DNA from: Mycobacterium xenopi
GTDB lineage: Bacteria; Actinomycetota; Actinomycetes; Mycobacteriales; Mycobacteriaceae
Assembly: GCF_009936235.1 (NCBI RefSeq)
Contig: NZ_AP022314.1
Location: 930,001-994,000, forward strand
Reading direction: 5' to 3'
DNA: 64,000 nt
Part shown: positions 26,153 to 35,699 of the stretch, piece by piece
Position numbering within the stretch: position 1 is the stretch's first letter
How the letters are laid out: each line of letters opens with the position of its first letter
Position numbers and translations under genes: made by a program
The notes under the pieces: generated by a model
Seen by the model: only the letters and a program-made list of their open reading frames with translations
Told to the model about the DNA's origin: nothing
The model's database searches: none

Positions 26153-27712
26153 ATGGGCGACCCCTTTTCCAGCATGACTGTGGGCGACATCGTAGCCGAC
26201 AATGCCAACCGGTTTCCCGATGTGGCCGCCTACCGGCAGGGCGAGCAGATGCTTACCCACCGAGACCTGCGCGAACGTGCCTTGCGCATGGTGTCGGCGA
26301 TGATGGCGACCGGGGTACGACCCCAGGATCGCGTTGCGATCCTGGCGCGCAACAGTATCGAGTTCGGTGAAGTGCTTGCTGCGACACAGCTCAGTGGAGT
26401 TATCCTGGCGGCCATCAATTTTCGACTCTCGCCATCAGAGGTGTTGGATGCTTTCCGTAGGGTAACCCCGTCAATCGTGTTCTGCGATGCGGAATTCGCG
26501 CCACTGATAGGCGACCTTGCTCCGCAAGTGCCAGGGCTAAAGCAGCTGGTATCCCTCGGCGACGCGGGTCAGCCTGGGATGCCATGCTTGGAAGAGTTTG
26601 TTGCCGAGGGGGTTCCGGGCGAACCGCCACTAGTTGCGCGCCCGGAAGACATCGCATGCCTGTTGTTCACCAGCGGCACAACCGGAGCGTCCAAATGCTG
26701 CATCATCGGTCAGCGAGAGCTGCGAGAAGTGGCGCTGACGATGAACACCGAACTGCGGTCAGGCAGCGACGACCGCGCCTTGATCAACATGCCGATGTTT
26801 CACATCGGCGCGATCGCGATTATCGGCGGCGTGCATGCGCGGGGAGGCACGGTAGTGCTGCAGAAGCAATTCGAGCCCGCCGAGACGGTCCGGCTGGCCG
26901 CTGCAGAACGGGTAACGGTCCTGCACCTGGCGCCGGTGATGTTGAAGGCGCTGCTAGACGAAATCGATGAGGATCACCGGCTTAACAGCGTGCACACCGT
27001 CGTCTATGCGGCCGCACCGATGTCGATGATCATTCTGCGCCAGGCGCTTTCCAAACTGCCCGGAGCCGGCTTCTTGAATCTGTACGGGCAAACCGAAGCA
27101 ATCGTTTCTGGTCTGCCGCGCGAACTTCACCGGGTCGACCGACCCGACGCGGCCGACCAACTGCGGTCGGTCGGTTTCCCCTTCCCGGGAGTTGCGGTCA
27201 GGATCGTCGACGACGATGGTCACGACATGCCGGCGGGTGAGGCCGGCGAAATCGTCGTTCGATCAAATTCGCTGTTCCGCGGCTACTGGGACGACCATGC
27301 CGCGACCTTGGCGACGCTGCGCAACGGGTGGTGCCACACCGGCGACATCGGCCGCCTTGACGACCGCGGTCTGCTGTATCTGGTCGACCGGAAAAAGGAC
27401 GTGATCATCACCGGCGGCGAGAACGTCTATTCGCCCGAGGTCGAAGATGTCGTCAGCGGCGTTCCCGGCGTCTTAGCCTGCGCGGTAGTGGGGGCACCCG
27501 ACGAACGGTGGGGTGAAGCCGTCTGCGCGGTTGTAGTGCCGCGCCCCGACCAAACGCCCACACTGGCCGCGGTCCAAGAATATGGCCGTGAAAAACTTGC
27601 GGGTTACAAGGTGCCGCGACGACTGGTGATCGTCGATGAGCTGCCGATGCTAGCCAGCGGCAAGGTGGACAAGAAGCGGCTGCGTGCCGACATTGCGAAA
27701 GGCGCCGATTAG
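26153..27712 (+). CDS. Acyl-CoA ligase (FadD-like)
   Basis: A 519-residue ANL-superfamily ligase. The signatures are LLFTSGTTGASKCCIIG (P-loop), LYGQTEAIVSG, GWCHTGDIGRLDDRG, DRKKDVIITGGENVYSPEVE and the catalytic Lys in LASGKVDKKRLR. It starts at ATG 26153 (GTG 26150 immediately before). It closes the region B unit and would activate a carboxylic acid with CoA for beta-oxidation. Substrate is not predictable from sequence; the length and motifs fit medium-chain or aromatic acid ligases. Confidence 0.9.
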   Translation: MGDPFSSMTVGDIVADNANRFPDVAAYRQGEQMLTHRDLRERALRMVSAMMATGVRPQDRVAILARNSIEFGEVLAATQLSGVILAAINFRLSPSEVLDAFRRVTPSIVFCDAEFAPLIGDLAPQVPGLKQLVSLGDAGQPGMPCLEEFVAEGVPGEPPLVARPEDIACLLFTSGTTGASKCCIIGQRELREVALTMNTELRSGSDDRALINMPMFHIGAIAIIGGVHARGGTVVLQKQFEPAETVRLAAAERVTVLHLAPVMLKALLDEIDEDHRLNSVHTVVYAAAPMSMIILRQALSKLPGAGFLNLYGQTEAIVSGLPRELHRVDRPDAADQLRSVGFPFPGVAVRIVDDDGHDMPAGEAGEIVVRSNSLFRGYWDDHAATLATLRNGWCHTGDIGRLDDRGLLYLVDRKKDVIITGGENVYSPEVEDVVSGVPGVLACAVVGAPDERWGEAVCAVVVPRPDQTPTLAAVQEYGREKLAGYKVPRRLVIVDELPMLASGKVDKKRLRADIAKGAD

Positions 27713-28430
27713 GCCGGTTGGCCGTATATTGCCACCACGACGCTGCAATCCAGGCTGGTCTCCGACTACACGCCGATGGCGGTGTTGGCGCAGTCCTGCA
27801 TGAGCGCGCGGGAGGGTGAGGTCATACCAGCATTGGGTTGAGTAGCTCGATACCGCCGATGGCCAGGGCGGGGTTGATCGCGACCGTCTCGCCTACCTTG
27901 CCCTCTGAATCCGGCCGCGTTCGCGCGGTTCTGGGGCGTCGACCCATCCGAACCGACGTCGCCGTTGATGTCGTGGTCGTTGAGGACGTCGAGGGTGTGC
28001 CGACGGGCCGCGTCTACAAACCGGCCATCGAGTCGGGGTTCCGTGGTGCCGCCGTTCTGGCGTTGTGCCGGTGACTGTCAGCCCGGGTCACGACTGCCGC
28101 GACGCGGGTTCGGCACTCGCGTACAGGCGCGCCAAGGGCGACCGTGCCTCGTCGCTGACATCAGGGCGGGCTTCAGCCCTCCAATGACTATCAGACGCCT
28201 TACCTCATCACCCAGGCCGCTGACGAATTGTGTCCAGCCCTGATCTGGCATCTCAGTAACTCGGCGGCACGTTACGCACCACCGGCACGCTGAGATTCTT
28301 CGCCATTTCCCGTCGGCCGGGCGGGCGCTGCCATAAGGAGAGTGACGAAACCGGTGCTGAGGGTCAGGTGCCTACATCGGGCGGTATCGCGTGGCCGAAG
28401 GCGAGATTAGAGGGCGGCGGTCGAGGCGCC
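27713..28430. other. Degenerate intergenic region
   Basis: About 700 bases with no convincing gene. On the minus strand a short piece reads VGETVAINPALAIGGIELLN before a stop, which may be a remnant of a lost gene, but I cannot name it. It precedes the mobile-element scar of region C and is probably decayed sequence. Confidence 0.4.
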
Positions 28431-29010
28431 TTACGTAAAAAGTGAGCGCGAAGCGGTAGCTGGTGCCTCAGTCATGGTGACGGCGTGGAGGCTTGCACTA
28501 CTTCGCCTTGGCCAATCGGTTGATTGAAGGTTGTAATGCTTGCAGGTACCATGTGGCGGGCGGCGGCAAGGGCCTCGGTATCGGCCTTGGCTAGGTCGAG
28601 CAGCTGCATCTGGATGGTGTTGATCTGCCGGGTCCGATTGGCCGGGTTGATGCCCTGGATTCGGGCGGCCGCGTCTCTGTTGCGCATCAATGACGTTCGC
28701 TACCTGCACGCGCTGACAAGGGGTGGCCGGGTGTCGTAGACGCGCTTGCGGGACCGTCGGCGGCGGTGGTGTAGCTGACGGGCTTCTTCGTCGAGGTGAA
28801 GAGTTCAGCCGCAACGACACCAGCCGCCACAGCGGATCGAGCAACTCCAGCTGGGCCGGGGTGTCATAGGGCCAGTAGAACGCATGCTTACGCACTACGT
28901 GGTTGTTCTTGGACTCCACATGCGCCTGGTCGGTCTTCTGGAAGGGGCCGCGAGCGGGTCCGTTCGATGTCGCGGGCCTGCAACCAGGCGGCGACCTCGT
29001 GGGCCAAGCC
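28431..29010 (-). pseudogene. Integrase-type (DDE) transposase remnant, C-terminal part
   Basis: Read from about 29010 downwards: HEVAAWLQARDIERTRSRP, then with frame changes KTDQAHVESKNNHVVRKHAF and YDTPAQLELLDPLWRLVS, and in a further frame INTIQMQLLDLAKADTEALA. These are the typical end pieces of rve-type integrase transposases whose catalytic Glu lies in the HVESKNNH segment. Several frameshifts separate the pieces. The part further upstream lies beyond the IS256-type element. Not functional. Confidence 0.7.
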
Positions 29011-29017
29011 CAGTGAC

Positions 29018-30417
29018 GTGGTGTAAGAGTTCGTTCGATCGCGTGACCCTTCGGGTGGCAGTCTAGGCGGTCAGGGCTGGGGTGGTGTTGGTTTGCTGTC
29101 CGGCGGGCTCGTCGGTGCTGGTCAGTGCTGTGCGGGCGCGGGTGAGCACGTCAAGGCCCAGGTAGCGTCGTCCTTCGATCCATTCGTCGTGTTGTTCGGC
29201 CAGCACGGCACCGACGAGGCGGATGATCGAGGCCCGGTCGGGGAAGATGCCCACGACGTCGGTCCTGCGCCTGATTTCTTTGTTGAGCCGTTCCTGGGGA
29301 TTGTTGCTCCAGATTTGGCGCCAGATCTGTTTGGGAAAAGCGGTGAACGCCAACAGATCCGGGCGGGCTGCGTCGAGGTGTTCGGCCACTTTGGGGAGCT
29401 TGTCCGACAATGCGTCGAGGACTCGATCGTATTGGGCAACAACCGATTCGGCGTCGGGCTGGTCGAAGATGCAGTGCAGCAGAGTGCGCACCCACGGCCA
29501 GGAGGACTTCGGGGTGGCCGCCATCAGGTTGTTCGCGTAATGGGTGCGGCAGCGCTGCCAGGCCGCTCCGGGCAAGGTGGCCCCGATCGCGGCGACCAGG
29601 CCGGGGTGGGCGTCGCTGGTGACCAGCGCCACCCCGGACAGGCCGCGGGCGACCAGGTCGCGGAAGAACGCCAGCCAGCCTGCCCCGTCCTCGGCGGAGC
29701 TGACCTGCACACCCAGGATCTCGCGGTAGCCCTCGGCGTTGACGCCGGTGGCAATCAGGGTGTGCACGCCCACGACGCGGCCCGCCTCGCGGACTTTGAG
29801 CACCAGGGCATCAGCGGCGACGAACGTGTACGGGCCGGCGTCAAGCGGGCGGGTGCGAAACGCCTCAACCTGCTCATCGAGTTCTTTGGCCATGATCGAC
29901 ACCTGCGACTTGGAAAGCCTCGTCACACCCAGTGTTTCAACGAGGCGTTCCATCCGCCGGGTGGACACTCCCAGCAGATAGCAGGTGGCCACCACGCTGG
30001 TCAGGGCACGCTCGGCGCGTTTGCGTCGCTCCAATAGCCAGTCCGGGAAATAGCTGCCCTGACGCAGCTTGGGAATGGCCACATCGATGGTGCCGGCGCG
30101 GGTGTCGAAATCACGATGCCGGTAGCCGTTGCGGCTGTTGGACCGCTCATCGCTGCGCTGGCGGTAGCCGCCCCGCAGATGGCGTCGGCTTCCGCGCCCA
30201 TCAAGGCGTGGATGAACACCGACAGCAGCCCTCGCAGCAAGTCCGGGCTGGCCTCGGCGAGTTGGTCGGCCAACAGCTGCTCGGCGTCGATAAGGTGTGG
30301 TGAGGTCATCGCGTTGCTCTCCTTCGGTTGACTTTGCTGATCGTTCGAAGGATCACGCGATGACCGCCCTCTACCGCGCTACGACACGCCCACCGGCCCT
30401 ACCGGCTCATACACCAC
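29018..30417 (-). mobile_element. IS256-family insertion sequence
   Basis: A 1400-base element. The left end reads GTGGTGTAAGAG and the right end, reverse-complemented, GTGGTGTATGAG, giving matching terminal inverted repeats with one mismatch in 12. The transposase fills most of it on the minus strand. Integrase-like remnants are found directly on both sides, so the element sits within older mobile DNA. The adjoining ten bases, GCCCAGTGAC on the left and GCCCCTGGAC on the right, are not an exact duplication. Confidence 0.75.
29063..30309 (-). pseudogene. IS256-family transposase with one frameshift
   Basis: The N-terminus (MTSPHLIDAEQLLADQLAEA, from ATG 30309) is typical of IS256/IS1081-like transposases. 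Near 30176 the frame shifts by what appears to be one lost G within GGGGCGGCTACC, and the remaining 339 residues continue from about AIPKLRQGSYFPDWL. The DDE residues are in FVAADALVLKVRE, LVTSDAHPGLVAA and the Glu of NNPQERLNKEI. With the base restored it would be about 414 residues. IS256 transposases are made from one frame, so this copy is inactive unless the shift is a sequencing error. Confidence 0.8.
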
Positions 30418-30505
30418 GCCCCTGGACGCAACTACCTCGTGGTTGATGAACTGCGCCCCCGCAGTCTGCATCGAAGATCACCATGGCGAACGGGAAACGC
30501 TGCTG
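30418..30505 (-). pseudogene. Integrase-type transposase remnant, middle part
   Basis: Minus-strand codons give RFPFAMVIFDADCG and, in the next frame, AQFINHEVVA. This matches the conserved FPFEIVGxDxDNGSEFINHxVV segment of rve-type transposases, here degraded. It lies at the right border of the IS256-type element, whose other border carries the next part of the same type of protein. Confidence 0.55.
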
Positions 30506-30945
30506 TAATCGTCGCTGAAGCCTCGCGGCCGCAGCGTGCGCCCGTCGGGCCTGCTCGCCCGGGTCGGGCCGCTTCGGGCCGGTCAGCATCCGCCGAGCCG
30601 TCGTCAACCGGTGCACGCCTGCGCGCCGGACGATGTCGCTCATGCGGCTACGTATCGGTCCCTTGTCGCGTAGCAGGCATCGGCCGCGGCCAGCAGCGTT
30701 TACCGGACTCCTCTTCCTCCTTCATCCGCGGTAAGGCGACGCGCCACGCAGACACGCGGATGTTCCCCGGGCCGAGCAGTCACGACATCAGCGTAAGCAA
30801 TCCCGACGCTGTCGGCTCGGAACCCTGTTGCGGTCGCACGACCAACTCGACGGGTGTCCGGTGGCAACGCTAGGCCAAGGGAGGCGGTTCTGTTGGTTTG
30901 TTGGCCGACCGCACAAAGTGAACATTGAGGCACCGGGCCTACCTA
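30506..30945. other. Intergenic region without a recognisable gene
   Basis: About 440 bases between the mobile scar and the SMP-30 operon. Open frames here show no family features. It may include more transposase debris. Confidence 0.4.
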
Positions 30946-30947
30946 TA

Positions 30948-30958
30948 TAACCTAGTTC
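30948..30958 (+). promoter_or_regulatory. Region D operator
   Basis: TAAC-CTA-GTTC, one base short of the perfect TAAC-N3-GTTA palindrome. It lies upstream of the SMP-30 operon and matches sites at 35671, 41248 and 50407. Confidence 0.65.
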
Positions 30959-30998
30959 ACTACGAGTGCTGACCTACACCGACTGGACGAAGAAGCTG

Positions 30999-31862
30999 AT
31001 GAAGTCCACCACCGAGGTACCAGGCGCCGCGCCGCTTGTGGACGGGTTGCTGTTTCCGGAAGCGCCGCGTTGGAGAGCCGGACAGCTCTGGTTTTCCGAC
31101 ATGATCGCCAAGCGCGTGTGCACCGCAGACTTGAGTGGAACCGTTGCGACGGTTGCCCAACTCGACGAAATGCCCGGTGGCATTGGTTTTTTGCCGGATG
31201 GCACACCGTTGGTGGTAGCTATGACCACGGCGCGCCTGTTGACCATAGGGGATGGTTGTATCGAGGTGTATGCGGAGCTGGGTGATACGGCAGCAGGACA
31301 GCTCGACGACATGGCGGTTGCTACGGACGGCACTGCATATGTAGGCGCCGTAGGACGCATCTCCGCCGATACCGAGGGCGCGCCGCCGGGCGGCGCGATC
31401 GTCCGCGTTGCACCGGACCGCGCGGTCAGCTGCGAAGCGGAAAATCTGGCGTTCCCCAACGGTGCGGTCCTGACCGCGGGAAACACCACCCTGCTGGTCA
31501 ACGAGACATTCGGAGAACGAATCACCGCTTTCAACATCGGCGACGATGGCCGCCTGATGAATCGCCGAACATGGGCCGCGCTGCCCGGACTGCATCCTGA
31601 CGGGCTTGCTCTTGACGAACGCGGAGCGACCTGGGTCGGGTGCTACCTCGAACAAAAGTTCGTCCGAGTGCTGGAGGGCGGGCGGATCACCGATGTGATC
31701 AGAACCTCGGGGCGATGGGCAACGGGAGTCGAACTTGGTGGCCCGGATGGCCGTACGCTTTTCCTGCTTACGGCAGACACCGACCAGCGCCGGTTCTTCA
31801 ACGGCGACTCACGGGGCCGCATCGATACCGTCCGCGTCGAGATCCCGGCGGCGCGGCCGTGA
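30999..31862 (+). CDS. SMP-30/gluconolactonase-type beta-propeller lactonase
   Basis: About 287 residues from ATG 30999; a GTG at 30966 would add 11. It has the SMP-30 pattern: LLFPEAPRWRAGQLWFSDM with the first metal-binding Glu, MPGGIGFLPDGTPLVVAM, DDMAVATDGTAYVGAVG, NGAVLTAGNTTLLVNETFG and LHPDGLALDERGATWVGCY. Family members are metal-dependent lactonases or esterases. It leads a four-gene operon (lactonase, kinase, DUF7064-like protein, P450) with overlapping ends. Opening of a lactone formed from a hydroxy acid would fit with the neighbouring APH-type kinase, but is inference. Confidence 0.85.
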   Translation: MKSTTEVPGAAPLVDGLLFPEAPRWRAGQLWFSDMIAKRVCTADLSGTVATVAQLDEMPGGIGFLPDGTPLVVAMTTARLLTIGDGCIEVYAELGDTAAGQLDDMAVATDGTAYVGAVGRISADTEGAPPGGAIVRVAPDRAVSCEAENLAFPNGAVLTAGNTTLLVNETFGERITAFNIGDDGRLMNRRTWAALPGLHPDGLALDERGATWVGCYLEQKFVRVLEGGRITDVIRTSGRWATGVELGGPDGRTLFLLTADTDQRRFFNGDSRGRIDTVRVEIPAARP

Positions 31863-33262
31863 CCGACCAGCACGGAACGACGGCTGCCCTGCCGGAGGCG
31901 ATCAGGTCGTGGCTACAAGAGATCACCAGGGCCGCGCGCATTCATGCCCGACGTCGTCCCGGCGGCGGCCGGCGCGAAGCCTGGCTGATCGACGCGCAAC
32001 AGCCCAACGGAACAGTGCAATCACTGTTTCTGCGTTTCGACCATTCCAACCCCGCCGCCACCGGAGATCCATTCACGCTCAACCGCGAAGCACGCTTCTA
32101 CGCCGCGTTGCAGAACACGGGCGTGCCCGTCCCGCGATTGCTCGCGTGCCATCCGACCCTGCAGGCCATGCTGTGCGAGCGGGTGGAAGGTCAGGCGTGG
32201 TTCTCCCGACTCCAGGACGAGAACACCAGGCTGGCAATCGCCCGTGAATTCATGAGGAAACTCGCCGCCCTGCACCGCGTCGACCCCGCACGCGTACAGA
32301 TCGACGAGCCTCGCAGCCCGTTACGGCGTTGCGTCGAGGCGGACATCGCCCGATGGGAGTCGCTCTACCGGTTCGCCGACCCGCCGAAAGACCCGACGAT
32401 CGAATTCGGCCTCGCCTGGCTGAAGGCCAACATCCCTGACGTTGACGTCGACCCCGTGATCGTGCAGGGCGATACCGGCCCGGGTAACTTTCTGTATTCC
32501 AACGGGCGCATCACTGCGGTACTGGACTGGGAACTGGCACATTTCGGCGATCCGATGGCCGATCTGGGCTGGCTCGCGCTGCGCGCGGTCCAGGAGCCAT
32601 TTACCTGTTTTGCCGACCGGCTCGCCGACTATGAAAAGTTCTCCGGCACAACGGTCGACCTCGACCGCGTCCGCTACTACCGGCTGCTGGCCGAATTCAA
32701 AGTAGTGGTACTCGGATTCCGTCGCACCATTGAGGCCGACATTCACGGCGAAGTTGGCAACACGCTGATCTACGAAACTTTGCACAACACTCTGCTCGCC
32801 GATGCGCTGGCCGAACAATACGGGCTCAGCGGCGAAATCCCGGTGCAGCTCGATGGTGAGCACACCGATCGGCAATGGCTTTACGACACCATCCTCGCAC
32901 AACTGAAAGACATCATCGTGCCGGCCACCAACGAGCCGTTCGCAGCCGTCCGCGGGAAAGGCTTGGCCCGAATCGTCAAGTACCTGCGCGAGATTGACCG
33001 CCGCGGGCTGGCCGCAGAGCAGCAAGAACTCGATGCGTTGGAAAAGGTGCTCGGCCGACGCCCCGACACCATCGACGAAGGCCGCCGGCAGCTTGCGGAC
33101 CAGATCGACCAGGACTCGCTGACCAATATCGACATCGTCGGCTACCTGCTGATCCGGGCTCGCCTGCAGCACGAGTTGATGCGCCCGGCGATGGGTGTGC
33201 TGGCCAGCAGACGCTTCGATCCGCTGCCCGATGAACTGTCCACCCGGAGCGACACACGATGA
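31859..33262 (+). CDS. APH-family phosphotransferase
   Basis: A 467-residue kinase-fold protein starting at a GTG that overlaps the lactonase stop. N-lobe: LNREARFYAALQNTGVPVPR. Catalytic loop: VIVQGDTGPGNFLYSNGR, with Gln in place of the usual His. Metal motif: AVLDWELAHFGDPMADLGWL. It is longer than usual APH proteins, with a C-terminal helical extension of about 170 residues (EIDRRGLAAEQQELDALEKV). Related proteins sit beside acyl-CoA dehydrogenases; ACAD10/11 and LvaA kinases phosphorylate 4-hydroxyacyl-CoA. The substrate here is unknown. Confidence 0.82.
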   Translation: MTDQHGTTAALPEAIRSWLQEITRAARIHARRRPGGGRREAWLIDAQQPNGTVQSLFLRFDHSNPAATGDPFTLNREARFYAALQNTGVPVPRLLACHPTLQAMLCERVEGQAWFSRLQDENTRLAIAREFMRKLAALHRVDPARVQIDEPRSPLRRCVEADIARWESLYRFADPPKDPTIEFGLAWLKANIPDVDVDPVIVQGDTGPGNFLYSNGRITAVLDWELAHFGDPMADLGWLALRAVQEPFTCFADRLADYEKFSGTTVDLDRVRYYRLLAEFKVVVLGFRRTIEADIHGEVGNTLIYETLHNTLLADALAEQYGLSGEIPVQLDGEHTDRQWLYDTILAQLKDIIVPATNEPFAAVRGKGLARIVKYLREIDRRGLAAEQQELDALEKVLGRRPDTIDEGRRQLADQIDQDSLTNIDIVGYLLIRARLQHELMRPAMGVLASRRFDPLPDELSTRSDTR

Positions 33263-34236
33263 GCATCCGGAATATGTTTGGGCCCAACGACGATCGCCTT
33301 CATCCCCCGGGCGACAGTCATTATGAGACCGAGACCTTCTGGTACTCATTGGTCGTGCCCGAGCGCCGCATTGGCGGCTGGATCTACGCCTCGGTGCGCC
33401 AGAACGCCGGGGTGACCGCAGGCGGCATGTGGCTGTGGGACGACTCCAGCCCCCACCCTCCCGACGCGCCGTTCTACGAGTACTTCGCTCATCTGAAGTT
33501 GCCGACGCAATACGAACCGGCATGTCTTGCCTTTCCGACCGGGATGCGCATCGAGGTCCACGAGCCGCTGATGGCCTATGGCATCGCTTACGACGACCGC
33601 AGCCGGATCAGCGCACAACTCCAATTCGAGGCCCTCGAGCCCCCGGTGCCCTTGCCCACCGGCGAACCGCCGTACCCGAATGCGCAGCACTTCGACCAAA
33701 CCGGTCATGTCACCGGGACGATCACACTCGACGGGGAACTGATACCCGTGGACTGCTTCGCCATGCGGGACCGCTCCTGGGGCCCGCGACCCGAACGGGG
33801 ATACCGGCGCGTGGGCTACACCTGGGCCGCTGGGCCAGCAATGAGTCTGCTCAGCTACTCCGCGCCCGCCGGTGACGGGGAGGAGCGCATCTACTGCGGC
33901 TATCTGCGCCGGGAAACCAAGCTGTCGCGAATTGTCAAGGGTGTCCGGGGGGTCGAGCGCCACCCGGTTGAAGGATGGATCACCGCCGTCACGGTTGATG
34001 CCGAGACCGAAGACGGTGACCGGGTCCGTGGGCACGCCTGCGGACTGAGCCGGTTGCTGCTGTCGATCGGCAACCACGTGTGCGCATGCACCTTGCTCGA
34101 CTGGCAACTAGACGGCCACCGGCTCGCCGGTGAGGACCAGGACGTCTGGCCGATACCGCAGTGGCGGGCACTGCGTGCAGCCGGCAGGCAAAGATCGGGC
34201 AAGGGCCACCACCTATCCGTTACAAAGGAGCAGTGA
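33259..34236 (+). CDS. DUF7064-like / CrtC-like beta-barrel protein of unknown function
   Basis: A 325-residue protein linked by ATGA overlap to the kinase and by TGATG to the P450. It resembles the uncharacterised proteins often found with FadE/P450 genes in mycobacteria (HYETETFWYSLVVPERRIGG, LMAYGIAYDD, HVTGTITLDGELIPVDCFAM, RDRSWGPRPERGYRRVGYTW). The pattern of beta strands and the RDRSWGPR motif recalls the hydroxyneurosporene-synthase/AttH double lipocalin fold, which binds hydrophobic ligands. No signal peptide or membrane segment. I infer a ligand-binding or hydratase/lyase role; this is weak. Confidence 0.65.
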   Translation: MSIRNMFGPNDDRLHPPGDSHYETETFWYSLVVPERRIGGWIYASVRQNAGVTAGGMWLWDDSSPHPPDAPFYEYFAHLKLPTQYEPACLAFPTGMRIEVHEPLMAYGIAYDDRSRISAQLQFEALEPPVPLPTGEPPYPNAQHFDQTGHVTGTITLDGELIPVDCFAMRDRSWGPRPERGYRRVGYTWAAGPAMSLLSYSAPAGDGEERIYCGYLRRETKLSRIVKGVRGVERHPVEGWITAVTVDAETEDGDRVRGHACGLSRLLLSIGNHVCACTLLDWQLDGHRLAGEDQDVWPIPQWRALRAAGRQRSGKGHHLSVTKEQ

Positions 34237-35441
34237 TGATCGATCAGAGTGACGACCAGGTATTGGAGTACCGCTTCTTACGTGGCGGGGACCCGCCCTG
34301 TTCCAACTTTGCGAGACTGGATCGGTTCCAGGAAAGGCACCGCCCGTTTCGGCGCGTTCACGAGGATGCCAACGACTACTGGGTCATGACCGACCACGAC
34401 GCGATCCTTGAGGGTCTTCAACAACCCGAGCTGTTCTCGAACGCGGTCATGGTGCCAATCGAGCCCAACCCGCCGTACAAGTGGATCCCCATGATGCTCG
34501 ATCCGCCCGAGCATGGGAAATGGCGGCACGTGTTAGGGCTGTACTTCTCGCCTGGACGCGTCAGCAAGCTGGAGGACGCACAGCGCGCATTTGCCGCTGA
34601 ACTGATCGAGAAGTTCCGCGGGAACGGCTCATGCGACTTCTATACTGATTTCGCCGCCGTGTTTCCCACGACTATCTTCTTGCAGATTATGGGCCTTCCG
34701 ACCGACAAGCTCGAAGACTTCATGCGCTGGGAAGACAAGATTTTGCATGCCACACCCGAAAGCGACCCGGACCGCTCTATGGCCTTGAACGCCATGTTGG
34801 AGGTGATGGGCTACTTCTCCGGACTGATTACCCAGAAGCGCGAAGACCCCGGGGCCCGCGGCGACGACATCGTCAGCCACGCCATCGAATGGAAGATCGA
34901 CGGCGAGGCGCCGTCCGATAACGATCTGCTGTCCTGCATGCTGTTGTTGTTCATGGCGGGGCTGGACACTGTCGCCGCACAGTTGTCATATGCGTTCTAC
35001 CACTTGGCGACTCATCCCGCGGACCGCGAGAAACTCGTGGCCGATCCTTCCAAAGCGCCCGAAGCCGTGGAGGAGCTGGTGCGTGCCTATGCGATCGTGC
35101 AGACCGCTCGAATCGCCACCAAGGACATGGATTTTCACGGTTGCCCCATCAAGAAGGGCGACATCGTCGCCTTCCCGCTCGGTATGGCGAACCGCGATCC
35201 GAACGAATTCCCGCGCGGCGGCACAGTTGATTTCGATGCGCCGCGGCCGCGCCACATCGCCTTTGGTGCCGGACCGCACCGCTGCCTCGGTTCACACCTG
35301 GCCCGACAGGAAATGACCGTTGCACTCCAGGAGTGGCATCGCCGGATCCCGGACTATGAAATAGCCGACGAGTCAGTGGTGTCAGAGCACACTGGCGGCG
35401 TCTATAGCCTCGATCGACTGCCGTTGCGCTGGAACATCTGA
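34236..35441 (+). CDS. Cytochrome P450
   Basis: A 401-residue soluble P450 from ATG 34236, nine bases after AAAGGAG. I-helix LLFMAGLDTVAAQ (about 238-249), ExxR in VEELVRAY and haem loop IAFGAGPHRCLGSHLAR with Cys at about 350. It shares long stretches with the P450 at 52993 (for example PNPPYKWIP, FPTTIFL, GLDTV, HRCLGSHLAR), so they are paralogues, likely with related substrates. It is last in the lactonase operon; no ferredoxin adjoins it. Confidence 0.92.
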   Translation: MIDQSDDQVLEYRFLRGGDPPCSNFARLDRFQERHRPFRRVHEDANDYWVMTDHDAILEGLQQPELFSNAVMVPIEPNPPYKWIPMMLDPPEHGKWRHVLGLYFSPGRVSKLEDAQRAFAAELIEKFRGNGSCDFYTDFAAVFPTTIFLQIMGLPTDKLEDFMRWEDKILHATPESDPDRSMALNAMLEVMGYFSGLITQKREDPGARGDDIVSHAIEWKIDGEAPSDNDLLSCMLLLFMAGLDTVAAQLSYAFYHLATHPADREKLVADPSKAPEAVEELVRAYAIVQTARIATKDMDFHGCPIKKGDIVAFPLGMANRDPNEFPRGGTVDFDAPRPRHIAFGAGPHRCLGSHLARQEMTVALQEWHRRIPDYEIADESVVSEHTGGVYSLDRLPLRWNI

Positions 35442-35670
35442 CAAGCCGACCCGAAGTCAGCGGTGTGTGGCCCGCTCCAGTCGCTGCCGTGCGCAACAGC
35501 AGACTGCTGTCGCGCCAGTAACCGTCGGGCAGCTCGCCTTGCCCGCGACCACGCCGTCAAAATTGTTGAGGCATCACCACCGGCCCGCGCTCAACACGGG
35601 CTCAATGTAGGTGACTCACGTCGGCAGTTTGCCAAACAGCAGCTTGGCGAGCCACACTTGCTAACATAGA
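35442..35670. other. Intergenic stretch before the FadE operon
   Basis: About 230 bases; no gene seen. It separates two operons that each begin with a region D operator. Confidence 0.4.
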
Positions 35671-35681
35671 TAACCAAGTTA
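35671..35681 (+). promoter_or_regulatory. Region D operator, perfect palindrome
   Basis: TAAC-CAA-GTTA, 18 bases before the ATG of the fused acyl-CoA dehydrogenase at 35700. Confidence 0.68.
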
Positions 35682-35699
35682 GCCTTCTAGGGGAACGCC

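Noticed and set aside
27838..28074. Short open frame of 78 codons
   Set aside because: No family resemblance and high-GC DNA gives many such frames by chance.
29063..30309. Programmed frameshift in the IS256-type transposase
   Set aside because: IS256 transposases are made from one frame and no slippery site with a following structure was noticed. A point mutation or sequencing error is simpler.
29008..30427. Target duplication of the IS256-type element
   Set aside because: GCCCAGTGAC and GCCCCTGGAC are similar but not equal, so I do not claim a duplication.
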